Below are positions 1 to 8,215 of a DNA stretch of 64,000 nt, piece by piece (position 1 is the stretch's first letter; every line of letters starts with the position of its first letter). A program made the translations under genes and the position numbers. The notes beneath the pieces are model-generated. The model did no database searches. It was not told where the DNA came from and was given only the letters and a program-made list of their open reading frames with translations. This stretch comes from Actinomyces glycerinitolerans (GTDB taxonomy: Bacteria > Actinomycetota > Actinomycetes > Actinomycetales > Actinomycetaceae). Location: contig NZ_FQTT01000011.1 of assembly GCF_900098745.1 (NCBI RefSeq), positions 130,255-194,254 of the forward strand, given 5' to 3'.

Positions 1-529
1 GGTCCACCACCCACACCAGCAGGTCCGCGAGCGGCACCAGCCGGTCCACCTGGAGGGCGTGCTCGGTGTTGACGGAGTCGTAGTCGGGCACGTCCAGCAG
101 CACCAGGCCAGCGAAGGCGTCCTGGTCGGTGGCGTCCAGCAGCGACTCGCGGCGGATGCGGCGCTCGTCGGCCACCTCCAGGAAGTCGAGCAGGGCCGCG
201 GCGTCGTCGCCCCAGGTGCAGGCGGTGGCATGGGCGGTGGTGGGGCGGCGGGCGCCGACGTCGGCGAACTGCAGGCTGGTCAGGGCGTTGAACAGGGAGG
301 ACTTGCCGGAGCCGGTGCCGCCGAACAGGGCCACCACCGTGTGATCCACGCCGAGGGCCAGACGTTCGGCGACCTCGTCCAGTTGATCCCGGGCGGGCAG
401 GGACAGGGAGGCGGGGATCTCTGTGGGGCAGTTGTCCAGGGCGGCGCGCAGGCCGTCCAGGCGGGCCTGGAGGTGGGCGGCGTCGAGCACGGTTTCCCCG
501 GCGGGGGCGACGGTCGGGTTTGCGGTCAT
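1..529 (-). CDS. Dynamin-like GTPase, N-terminal part (gene continues past window start)
   Basis: About 176 N-terminal residues are visible, starting at ATG 529-527. A P-loop GGTGSGKSS lies near residue 70, followed by a switch-like RPTTAHAT and a DVPDYDSVN segment in the place of the DxxG motif. This pattern is seen in bacterial dynamin-like and YfjP-type GTPases, which remodel membranes or act at division sites. The start overlaps the stop of the upstream GTPase gene in an ATGA junction, so the two are translationally coupled and probably act as a pair, like Streptomyces DynA/DynB (inference). The C-terminus is outside the window, so membrane segments cannot be judged. Confidence 0.8.
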   Translation of the reverse strand, partial: MTANPTVAPAGETVLDAAHLQARLDGLRAALDNCPTEIPASLSLPARDQLDEVAERLALGVDHTVVALFGGTGSGKSSLFNALTSLQFADVGARRPTTAHATACTWGDDAAALLDFLEVADERRIRRESLLDATDQDAFAGLVLLDVPDYDSVNTEHALQVDRLVPLADLLVWVVD

Positions 530-2121
530 GCGGTGGCTCCGGGACGAGTGAACGGTGCGAGTTCGCCGGCGCGCAGGCGCAGCGCGGCGGCCAGGGCGGG
601 ATCGGGGGCCAGCGCGCGGGCGGCGCCGGCGGGGACGGCGGCGGCGAGCACGTCGGTCAGGGTCTGCGCCAGGGAGGTCTTGGCGTCGGTCACGGCCTGC
701 CCGAGACCCAGGCGGTTGGCGGCGGCGCGGACGCCGTCGATGCCGGCGGCGGCGGAGATCAGCAGGTCACCGGCTCCCTGCGGGGTCAGGCCCTTGGGCG
801 GGGTGGTGATGCGGGCGGTCTGGTCTGCGGCCCAGGCGTCGACGACGGCGGTCGCGTCGGCGTCGGTGGGAAGCAACTCGCCGGCGCGGGCGGAGGCGCC
901 GGCCTCCCGCCAGGTACGGGCGGCGTCGTCGCGAACGGTTACGAGGGCCGCCTCCAGGCGGGAGGCGACGGACTCGCGGACGTCGGCGGCGAGCGCGGAC
1001 AGAGCGGCGGCGCGCGCCTTGCCGGTGCGGCCGAACCAGCCGGAGCGGAGTTTGCCGCCCTGCGCGAGCGGGGCCAGTGGGCCGCCGGAGGAGGCGAGGG
1101 TGATCCAGCGGGTGGTGGGGGCGCCCTGCGCGCAGGTGCCGCGCTCGACGTCGGCGCGCAGGTCCGCGCTGGGCGCCTCCAGGAGGCGCTGTGAGGCCTG
1201 TTCCAGGCGGGCGGCGGCGTCGTCCTGGGCGTCGACGCCGTCGGCGAGGGTGAGCAGATCGGCGCGCAGACCGGTCCACACGCCACGGCCGGTGCGGCGC
1301 ACGAGCCCGGCGGCGCGGTGGCGGCCGGCCAGCAGTTGCAGCCAGTCGCGCAGCTCGCTGACGGAGGCATCCGGCAGCATGCCCTCGTGGGGGCCGGCGT
1401 CGGGGACTACGAAGAAGGGGGATTCGGCCAGGCCGAGGGCGTCCAGCCGCTCGATCAGGTCGCGGCGGACCTCGGCCAGCACCTTCACGGGGACGCGGTT
1501 CAGGACGATGCCGATGGGCGTTTCCCGGCCGGCCGCCTCCTCCAGGGAGGCCCACGGGGTTTGATCGCCGTAGCGGGCGGCGGTGGTGACGAACAGCCAC
1601 AGGTCGGCGGCGTCGAGCAGCCGGGCGGCTAGGACACGGTTGGTCTCCTGCACGGAGTCCAGGTCGGAGGCGTCCACGAGGGCCAGGCCGGCGGGGACCG
1701 CGGCGGAGGTGACGGTGACGCAGACCTGGGCGATCGGGTGGTCGGCGAGTGATTCGCGGTCCTCGGGGTTGACCACCAGAACCGGGGTGCGCGTGGTGGG
1801 GCGCAGTACGCCGGCGTCGGAGACCTCCTGGCGGAGCACGGAGTTGACCAGGGTGGACTTGCCGGCGCCGGTGGAGCCGCCGACCACGACGATCGCCGGG
1901 ATGTCGGCGTCGGCGAGACGTGGGAGTACGTGGTCGCGGATCTGGGCGATGAGGCCGGCGCGCAGGCGGCGGGCGTCCTCGGCGCCGTCGGTGTTCAGGC
2001 TCAGGTCGAGGCTGGAAAGGTCCCCCACGGTGTCGGTGAGGACGTCGATGAGCTGTGCGCGGCTGAGCGCAGAGACGGGGACGTCTTCTCCGGCGGACAG
2101 CGGGGAAGCAGATGAAGCCAT
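526..2121 (-). CDS. Dynamin-like GTPase
   Basis: This 531-residue protein has a P-loop GGSTGAGKST at residues 81-90, then RPTTRTP as a likely switch I and VDASDLDSVQ in the switch II position. A long helical, alanine-rich C-terminal half carries no clear transmembrane segment. The family hydrolyses GTP and self-assembles on membranes. The closest context model is the paired actinobacterial dynamin-like proteins of cell division (inference). The gene ends in an ATGA overlap with a second, related GTPase. The start ATG at 2121 has only a weak AAGG-type ribosome site. Some databases name such proteins ABC transporters, but no ABC signature is present. Confidence 0.85.
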   Translation of the reverse strand: MASSASPLSAGEDVPVSALSRAQLIDVLTDTVGDLSSLDLSLNTDGAEDARRLRAGLIAQIRDHVLPRLADADIPAIVVVGGSTGAGKSTLVNSVLRQEVSDAGVLRPTTRTPVLVVNPEDRESLADHPIAQVCVTVTSAAVPAGLALVDASDLDSVQETNRVLAARLLDAADLWLFVTTAARYGDQTPWASLEEAAGRETPIGIVLNRVPVKVLAEVRRDLIERLDALGLAESPFFVVPDAGPHEGMLPDASVSELRDWLQLLAGRHRAAGLVRRTGRGVWTGLRADLLTLADGVDAQDDAAARLEQASQRLLEAPSADLRADVERGTCAQGAPTTRWITLASSGGPLAPLAQGGKLRSGWFGRTGKARAAALSALAADVRESVASRLEAALVTVRDDAARTWREAGASARAGELLPTDADATAVVDAWAADQTARITTPPKGLTPQGAGDLLISAAAGIDGVRAAANRLGLGQAVTDAKTSLAQTLTDVLAAAVPAGAARALAPDPALAAALRLRAGELAPFTRPGATA

Positions 2122-2392
2122 GGTCCAACCTTAGGCGGAAGCCGGGGCGAAGCCCGTATCGACCCGCCACTGTGGGGTTGGGGCGGGCTGAGCCGTCGGC
2201 GGCGGATGCGCGCACCGGCCGGGCGGGTGCGGCGCCGTCGGTGCGGGCGGGTACGACGCCACGGACGGGCGGAGGGTCGGCCAAGTGTTGCCCGCTCTGG
2301 CCAGGCGAGCCCGACACCAGCCGAGTTGGGACGGCGCCACGGGCGGGCCCGAACTGGGAACATGTGCCCGCGGTGACGTACGCTGAGCGCAC

Positions 2393-2465
2393 GCCTCCGT
2401 AGCTCAATGGATAGAGCATCGGCCTTCTAATCCGCAGGTTCCCGGTTCGAGTCCGGGCGGGGGCA
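2393..2465 (+). tRNA. tRNA-Arg (anticodon TCT)
   Basis: The cloverleaf is readable: 5' acceptor GCCTCCG pairs with CGGGGGC, the D arm is normal, the anticodon loop is CTTCTAA with anticodon TCT, and the T arm is CCCGG-TTCGAGT-CCGGG. The CCA end is encoded at 2466-2468. The anticodon stem is weak: only its three middle pairs (CGG/CCG) are canonical and both flanking pairs are mismatches. It is most likely still functional because every other arm is intact. Confidence 0.9.
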
Positions 2466-2517
2466 CCAATGCGGGCCCTGGCCACGCCTCACGCAGCCGG
2501 GTCTAGACTCGGCGACC

Positions 2518-3150
2518 GTGAGCCGACAGATAACTACCGCCGATCCCCTGGTGTGGATCGACTGCGAGATGACGGGCCTGAACCTGGAGACGGATGCGCT
2601 GATCGAGGTGGCCGTGATTGTCACCGACTACGAGCTCAAGCCGCTCGACAAGGGCATCGACGTCCTGATCAAGCCCCCCGCGGCCGCCCTGGAGCAGATG
2701 GGCGACTACGTGCGCGAGATGCACACCAGCTCCGGTCTGCTGGAGGAGCTCCAGGAGGGGCTGACGCTTCAGGAGGCCAACCGCACGGTCCTGGACTACG
2801 TCAAGTCGCTGGTGCCGGAGGCCCGCACCGCGCAGCTGGCCGGCAACTCGGTGGGCACCGACAAGACCTTCCTGGCCCGCGACATGCCCGAGCTCATCGA
2901 CTACCTGCACTACCGCATCGTCGACGTGTCCTCCATCAAGGAGGTCGCCAAGCGCTGGTTCCCGCGCACCTTCTTCCACGCGCCGGAGAAGCACGGCGGG
3001 CATCGCGCGCTGGCGGACATCCTGGAGTCGATCGACGAGCTGCGCTACTACCGCGCGGTGCTGTTCCCCAAGGATGAGGGTCCGACGAGCGAGGAGTGCC
3101 AGGCAGCCGCGGCCGAGATCGTCGCGCACCCGACGGCGGAGCTGCTCTGA
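2518..3150 (+). CDS. orn: Oligoribonuclease
   Basis: This is a 210-residue DEDDh exonuclease that removes the last 2-5-nt RNA oligomers (nanoRNA, pGpG) to mononucleotides in the cytoplasm. The ExoI motif WIDCEMTGL is at residues 13-21, the middle motif region includes GNSVGTDKTFLARDMP, and the C-terminal HRALADILES supplies the catalytic His and Asp. The length is normal for Orn (180-215). The start is GTG 2518, just after the tRNA-Arg gene. It is probably monocistronic, with tRNA-His following about 250 bp downstream. Confidence 0.96.
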   Translation: MSRQITTADPLVWIDCEMTGLNLETDALIEVAVIVTDYELKPLDKGIDVLIKPPAAALEQMGDYVREMHTSSGLLEELQEGLTLQEANRTVLDYVKSLVPEARTAQLAGNSVGTDKTFLARDMPELIDYLHYRIVDVSSIKEVAKRWFPRTFFHAPEKHGGHRALADILESIDELRYYRAVLFPKDEGPTSEECQAAAAEIVAHPTAELL

Positions 3151-3341
3151 CGCCAGCGGCTCCTCCGGCGTCCGTGCACCGGGCCGACGGCGAATCGCCG
3201 CCGGCCGGGCTCATCCAGCCGTCGGCGGCGGTTCCCCGTATCCGCGCCAGTTTCAGCCAGTCCGGCCGACGGCGGGGCGGCTGTCCCGCCGCATGCGCTC
3301 GCTCCCCTGCAGCGAAGGTGACGTAGTACACGGGGCTCGGA

Positions 3342-3370
3342 TTGGTGCCAGCACGGGCTAGCCGATAAAG
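3342..3370 (+). promoter_or_regulatory. Possible sigma-A-type promoter for tRNA-His
   Basis: TTGGTG at 3342-3347 and ATAAAG at 3365-3370 are separated by 17 bp, about 30 bp upstream of the tRNA. This is a fair match to the TTGACA/TATAAT consensus in otherwise GC-rich DNA. It was identified by eye only. Confidence 0.35.
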
Positions 3371-3400
3371 TACCGACTCGGTGCGACGACGTCGCCCCAT

Positions 3401-3474
3401 GGTGGCTGTAGCTCAGTCGGTAGAGCGCCTGGTTGTGGTCCAGGAGGTCGCGAGTTCAAGCCTCGTCAGCCACC
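3401..3474 (+). tRNA. tRNA-His (anticodon GTG)
   Basis: The acceptor GTGGCTG (3402 on) pairs with CAGCCAC. An extra 5' G at 3401 stands opposite discriminator C3474, which is the hallmark G-1 of tRNA-His. The anticodon loop TTGTGGT gives GTG. The CCA end is encoded at 3475-3477. Confidence 0.95.
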
Positions 3475-3599
3475 CCACTTCTTGCAGCCGCAGTGCTGTT
3501 GCAAAGCCCTGACCCTGGCGCCGCATTCCGAGCCGCCGTTTCCCGCAGCCGCACTACCGGGCCGTCGCTCACCCCCACTGCCCGCTCACGGCATCGGGC

Positions 3600-3760
3600 T
3601 GTCCAAATCCGGCATAAACAAGCCTGTAATGGCGATCGGCGTTCTCCCGACCGTTGGAATCATGCGGTTTGGTTGCTCGGCAGTCGATGTCTCGCCATCG
3701 TTTATGCCGGATTTGGACATTCGTTCCGGCGATCCAGCCCTGAAGAAGACAGGACCCGGG
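3600..3760. repeat. 160-bp inverted-repeat element, copy 1 (left flank of the CRISPR-Cas locus)
   Basis: Two perfectly complementary 20-nt arms lie at 3600-3619 and 3700-3719 (TGTCCAAATCCGGCATAAAC and its reverse complement), enclosing 80 nt. The arms and the next 41 bp align without any gap to 15360-15520, at about 60% identity by hand count (97 of 160). The best-conserved parts are the arms, an AATCATGCGG core (3659-3668) and the 3' tail. The element lies between tRNA-His and the distal end of the CRISPR array, and no gene is visible in 3478-3806. It could be a structured RNA, a terminator-like trailer or a MITE-like relic; nothing decides between these. Confidence 0.7.
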
Positions 3761-3806
3761 CGCAGCGCGAGTGCCGGCCCCGGTAGTCGGTGGAGACGGC
3801 GTGTTA

Positions 3807-6212
3807 CCCTCGACCGAGCCCGACCCGGAAGGCCGGGAAGACCGACGGCATCAAAGAGGATCTGCTTCCAGGCAGTGCCGCCTCAATGGAGCCCGGCCTT
3901 GAAGACCGGGAAGACCCACGGCACTGATCTTGGTCGACGTCGTGGTACTGCCTCAATGGAGCCCGGCCTTGAAGACCGGGAAGACCGTCAACAACCCGCA
4001 GGACGCAATCATGGGCCAGGCGCCTCAATGGAGCCCGGCCTTGAAGACCGGGAAGACGGCAAGCCCGTCGCGTACCGCACCTTCCAGGAGTTGCCTCAAT
4101 GGAGCCCGGCCTCGAAGACCGGGAAGACTACTGCCGACAAGGTGGATGTCAACTCGCTACAGGCACCTCAATGGAGCCCGGCCTTGAAGACCGGGAAGAC
4201 GTGGGGGCAGGTGCGCCGGCGCGCCCCCCGGTAGCGGCCTCAATGGAGCCCGGCCTTGAAGACCGGGAAGACCACCAGCGTTGAGCTTCTACCGCTAGCT
4301 GACGCCAAGCCTCAATGGAGCCCGGCCTTGAAGACCGGGAAGACCTCATGCACACGATCCAGACTGTGCGGCAGTACTAGCCTCAATGGAGCCCGGCCTT
4401 GAAGACCGGGAAGACGGTCTGGCCGGAGATGCCGATAACCATGACGGTGCTGCCTCAATGGAGCCCGGCCTTGAAGACCGGGAAGACGTCCGGGGGGAAT
4501 TACACAGTTCGCACCAGCATGGCGCCTCAATGGAGCCCGGCCTTGAAGACCGGGAAGACCGGTCGGTGGGGCTGTGATTGCGGTTACTGAGCCGTGCCTC
4601 AATGGAGCCCGGCCTTGAAGACCGGGAAGACGAGGGGGTGACTGCCCATGGCAGACGCCACCTCCGGCCTCAATGGAGCCCGGCCTTGAAGACCGGGAAG
4701 ACCTTCGTCATCAACACCGTCTACCGTGACGGAATCAAGCCTCAATGGAGCCCGGCCTTGAAGACCGGGAAGACGAGGGGGTGACTGCCCTCGTAACGAA
4801 GTCTACAGCCTCAATGGAGCCCGGCCTTGAAGACCGGGAAGACAATTACTGTGATGCCGTATAGGCCGTTTCTTGTGAGGCCTCAATGGAGCCCGGCCTT
4901 GAAGGCCGGGAAGACCCCGGAGGCGTTCGCAGCCGTCCGCGCCTGACCGTCGCCTCAATGGAGCCCGGCCCTGAAGGCCGGGAAGACCGAGGGAATCATC
5001 AACAGCGGGGACACGGTACCCGACGGCCTCAATGGAGCCCGGCCCTGAAGGCCGGGAAGACCGGGAGATGGTGTTCGCATGATCACCATCGTTGGGGGCC
5101 TCAATGGAGCCCGGCCCTGAAGGCCGGGAAGACTGCCAAAGTGTTCAGCCTGACCTTCGACCCCGACGCGCCTCAATGGAGCCCGGCCCTGAAGGCCGGG
5201 AAGACTGGGCAGCGCTCGGAGCGTGACTACGCGGGGAGTGTCAAGCCTCAATGGAGCCCGGCCCTGAAGGCCGGGAAGACCGGCGTCCTCCCCGAGGGGC
5301 TGACACTCGCCGTGCCTCAATGGAGCCCGGCCCTGAAGGCCGGGAAGACGCGGCTTCGCCTCCGCCTGGCCCGGGTTGGTCTTGGCGCCTCAATGGAGCC
5401 CGGCCCTGAAGGCCGGGAAGACGCGGCTTCGCCTCCGCCTGGCCCGGGTTGGTCTTGGCGCCTCAATGGAGCCCGGCCCTGAAGGCCGGGAAGACTGGCC
5501 GTGCAGTACTCCTGCGTCGTGCGCTTGGGCACGCCTCAATGGAGCCCGGCCCTGAAGGCCGGGAAGACTTGTCCGTGCTCAACTTACTGGCCATCCTCAT
5601 GCGGGCCTCAATGGAGCCCGGCCCTGAAGGCCGGGAAGACCGGACGCGAAGGCACAGGTCACCGTCCACTACGACGCCTCAATGGAGCCCGGCCCTGAAG
5701 GCCGGGAAGACCCAGCGTCCAGCACGCCAAGACCCTACCCGTCGAAGCCTCAATGGAGCCCGGCCCTGAAGGCCGGGAAGACCCGGCAGGCACTCCTCGC
5801 CGCCATCCGGGCCGCACGCCTCAATGGAGCCCGGCCCTGAAGGCCGGGAAGACATCAAGGCGCTCGAGCCGCCGTTAGTCGTGTGGGAGCCTCAATGGAG
5901 CCCGGCCCTGAAGGCCGGGAAGACACGCCGGTGTCCTTCACGGTCCAACCCACCTTCGTGGCCTCAATGGAGCCCGGCCCTGAAGGCCGGGAAGACTCTT
6001 CGAAAGCGGCCTGATTACAGGGGATGCCTTCGCCTCAATGGAGCCCGGCCCTGAAGGCCGGGAAGACCCGCTCTTGCGAGGAACGCCTGAACATCACCGT
6101 CCGGGCCTCAATGGAGCCCGGCCCTGAAGGCCGGGAAGACGCACGCCAGGGCACAAAAGCGTGTAGCTAGGGCCGCGCCTCAATGGAGCCCGGCCCTGAA
6201 GGCCGGGAAGAC
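3807..6212 (-). CRISPR. CRISPR array, subtype I-G (I-U), 33 repeats plus one degenerate terminal repeat
   Basis: The repeat unit is 36 nt and reads on the plus strand from GCCTCAATGGAG to CCGGGAAGAC. Full repeats start at 3880 and the last ends at 6212; the 32 spacers between them are 33-39 nt. A degraded repeat at 3807-3842 (30/36 matches) closes the left end. In minus orientation the repeat ends in ATTGAGGC, like the ATTGAAAC 3' handles of many type I repeats, so transcription is probably on the minus strand from the cas2 side. Repeats 1-14 carry CCTTGAAGACC in the middle, repeat 15 (4880) CCTTGAAGGCC, and repeats 16-33 CCCTGAAGGCC. Single variants occur at 4093 (CTCG) and 4165 (first base A). 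Spacers 5350-5386 and 5423-5459 are identical. Confidence 0.98.
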
Positions 6213-6381
6213 CAGCTCGCAGAATACGCCGCGGCACGTCAACGATTCAACGCGGTCTCGCGAGCGCTGGCTCAGAAACGCCAGATCCGATCGCGCCGCA
6301 TCGAGCGTCAACCACCAGAAAACCCCGCCATACCGCGAATTCGAGCGCTCCCCAGGAATCCGACCGGCACCCGAGCGCTCG
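6213..6381 (-). promoter_or_regulatory. Probable CRISPR leader
   Basis: This 169-bp gap separates cas2 from the first repeat in the transcribed orientation. The opposite end of the array has the degenerate repeat, so this end is the likely site of spacer acquisition. It holds three copies of the partly palindromic octamer CGAGCGCT at 6261, 6342 and 6372, and a related CGAGCG at 6302. These could be integration-host or Cas1-Cas2 recognition motifs (inference). No clear -10/-35 pair is visible. Confidence 0.6.
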
Positions 6382-6672
6382 CTAGACAACCTGCGCCTCC
6401 CGCGTAGGCAACCCCCGGCGACGCCCAACGAACGTGAAGCGATCCTCGCCGATCTCACCCAGATCCACAATCACCACCGAATCCTCATCAAGGTTCATGA
6501 TCCTCTCACCGTCGGCACGCAAGTGGACAAGCTCGCTGCGGGTCAGGTCGCAGATGAATACAGAGTACTGCAGCCGCTCACCGTTAGCCTCCATCAGTTT
6601 GCAGATGCGACGCAGCCGCCCCGGCTTGCGGATGTCGTAAGCAATGAGGTACCTGCGTCGGTTCGTCTTCAT
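6382..6672 (-). CDS. cas2: CRISPR-associated endonuclease Cas2
   Basis: This 96-residue ferredoxin-fold protein starts MKTNRRRYLIAYDIRKPGR, with the conserved Asp of the YDI strand at residue 13. It ends in a short charged tail, and the length is typical for Cas2. Cas2 is the structural partner of Cas1 in the spacer integrase. The gene overlaps the end of cas1 in an ATGA junction and is the last cas gene before the leader, the usual place for this subtype. Confidence 0.95.
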   Translation of the reverse strand: MKTNRRRYLIAYDIRKPGRLRRICKLMEANGERLQYSVFICDLTRSELVHLRADGERIMNLDEDSVVIVDLGEIGEDRFTFVGRRRGLPTREAQVV

Positions 6673-8072
6673 CGGGTCACCATCGCCGTGTACTCGTCCA
6701 ACTCCCCCAGCACGACGGCACCCAACACCCGAGCCTGGATGTCCATGACTCGGCGGTAGCTGGCCTTGTAGCCGAACTGCGGATGAGTGATCTCCTGGTC
6801 CAGTCGGCGTTCGTATGCTCTGAGTACAGCCTTGCGGCCGCTCGCCTCCAGCATGCAGCCGCCGGCACGACTGCGGAAGTCGCGTGGACCCACCTCACCA
6901 TTGTTCAGCACCTGCAATACGACGCTCTCGGCAATCAGCGGCCGGAATTCCTCCGCCAGGTCCAAGGCCAAGGCCGGACGACCGAACCGCGGCCTGTGGA
7001 ACATTCCGTAGTACGGGTCGAAGCCGATACCCGAGAGCGTCACCGTCAGGTCCTTCACGAGCAGTGTGTAGCAGAAGGACAGCAGCGCGTTGAGTGGGTC
7101 CTTAGGTGGTCGACGCGTGCGCCCGTTCCCCTGGAAATCGCTGACATCCACACGCGAGCCCTTCCCGACCATCGCCGGAAAACTCGCGAAGTACAGGCGG
7201 GCAGCCGTCCCCTCAATGCCGAGCAGTTGCTGCGGAGAGTCTGCCTGCCTTGCTTGGATGGCGAGTTCCTTGAGCTGGTCACCAACACGCCCCAGCTCAG
7301 CACGCGCGTTGCGACGCAGCATCGTGCGACTGTTGCGGATCTTCCCGGAGATCATCCGGCGCGCGATCTCAAGCTGCTGCTCCTCGGAGGCGCGGAACTG
7401 TGCGATCCGCAGGTCTACGTTCTTGCCCGGCAGCCCCTCGGCCATGCCGGAGAACCAGCCTCCATAGCTGAACCACAATACCGGAATATCGCGGGAAAGC
7501 AGCGCCCTGACACCTTGTGCCGATACCGTCACGTTCCCGAACACGCACACCTGACTGACATCTATCAGCCGATAGCTCGCCTGCAGCTCGCCGGAGGATC
7601 GGACTTCGAGGCGGTCGCTGCGTACCCCCACCGTGGCGCCTTGCAACGTCACGTACACCGGGCGCCCTTCCAGCACCGGCGCCATTAGACGCTTCAATGG
7701 ACGTCGCTGCCTTGGTGGCGTTTTTAGCGCCTCCAGCTCGTCGGGCAGGCAGATGCCCACCAGGGAGCAGCGGGCGCACTTCGGGCTGTCACGCAGCGGC
7801 GGAGGCGCGACCGGATCGGAGGCCACCCGCCATGCGCGCGCTACGGTATCCGTGATCTCCTGCATTGCCGCATCGTCCACGGCTATGTGCACTCGCTGTC
7901 GGGTCTCGGCGTACCAGATCTCGGCCCACTCGACGGCGTAGCCCTCCTCGCGAAGCAGCAGCGCTTGGACCAGGGACTGCATCCGGTCGCTGGGCCAGGC
8001 GCGACCATCTCGATTCGGATGTCCCTTCTTGTAGTCAACCGGAACGACGGTGCCGTCCCCGCCATCCTCCAC
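6669..8072 (-). CDS. cas1: Cas4-Cas1 fusion remnant: intact Cas1 domain with a 5'-truncated Cas4 domain
   Basis: In this frame the protein can begin at GTG 8072 and has 467 residues. Residues 1 to about 120 are the back half of Cas4: the RecB-like VDYKKG motif and the terminal iron-sulfur cysteines (KCARCSLVGIC). From about residue 122 a full Cas1 follows, with the H and D residues in GMFHRPRFGRPALALDLAEEF. The position usually holding the first catalytic Glu reads LLVKDLTV, with Asp, which may be normal in this branch. The Cas4 N-terminus (YCPR) lies just upstream in another frame behind a stop (8111-8215), and roughly 45 codons that should join the halves are absent. The integrase may survive, but Cas4 PAM trimming is probably lost. 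Overlaps cas2 by ATGA. Confidence 0.85.
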   Translation of the reverse strand: MEDGGDGTVVPVDYKKGHPNRDGRAWPSDRMQSLVQALLLREEGYAVEWAEIWYAETRQRVHIAVDDAAMQEITDTVARAWRVASDPVAPPPLRDSPKCARCSLVGICLPDELEALKTPPRQRRPLKRLMAPVLEGRPVYVTLQGATVGVRSDRLEVRSSGELQASYRLIDVSQVCVFGNVTVSAQGVRALLSRDIPVLWFSYGGWFSGMAEGLPGKNVDLRIAQFRASEEQQLEIARRMISGKIRNSRTMLRRNARAELGRVGDQLKELAIQARQADSPQQLLGIEGTAARLYFASFPAMVGKGSRVDVSDFQGNGRTRRPPKDPLNALLSFCYTLLVKDLTVTLSGIGFDPYYGMFHRPRFGRPALALDLAEEFRPLIAESVVLQVLNNGEVGPRDFRSRAGGCMLEASGRKAVLRAYERRLDQEITHPQFGYKASYRRVMDIQARVLGAVVLGELDEYTAMVTR

Positions 8073-8110
8073 CAGGTCCAGTCGGGTGGCCAGGCCGAGC
8101 CTCGGTGAGG

Positions 8111-8215
8111 TTAGAGGTGAAACAAGCGGGGGCAGTACACGAACTCATTCAGCATGCGCGCGGGGACTGTCTCCGGCAGGCCCGGCAGGTCCGGTCTGAT
8201 GACGTCGACGCTCAT
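8111..8215 (-). pseudogene. cas4: Orphaned N-terminal fragment of the cas4-cas1 fusion
   Basis: ATG 8215 overlaps the csb3-like stop (ATGA) and encodes 34 residues ending NEFVYCPRLFHL before TAA 8113-8111. The YCPR motif carries the first iron-sulfur cysteine of Cas4, so this is the real start of the fusion gene. The downstream frame resumes as LTSPRLGLATRLDLVE, which is the next recognisable Cas4 strand. What is missing is the segment with the RecB-motif His. A short direct repeat ACCTC sits on both sides of the junction (plus-strand GAGGT at 8105-8109 and 8114-8118), suggesting deletion between short homologies. Confidence 0.85.

Noticed and set aside
3600-3719. Perfect 20-bp inverted arms read as an insertion-sequence or MITE insertion
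   Set aside because: No target-site duplication or transposase is seen, and the related copy has decayed arms but identical length. A structural role is at least as likely, so it is listed only as a repeat element.
3880-6212. Many overlapping open frames across the CRISPR array, encoding MEPGLEDRED- or LPGLQGRAPLR-type repeats
   Set aside because: They are translations of the 36-nt repeat in frames kept open by spacer length. There are no ribosome sites or homology.
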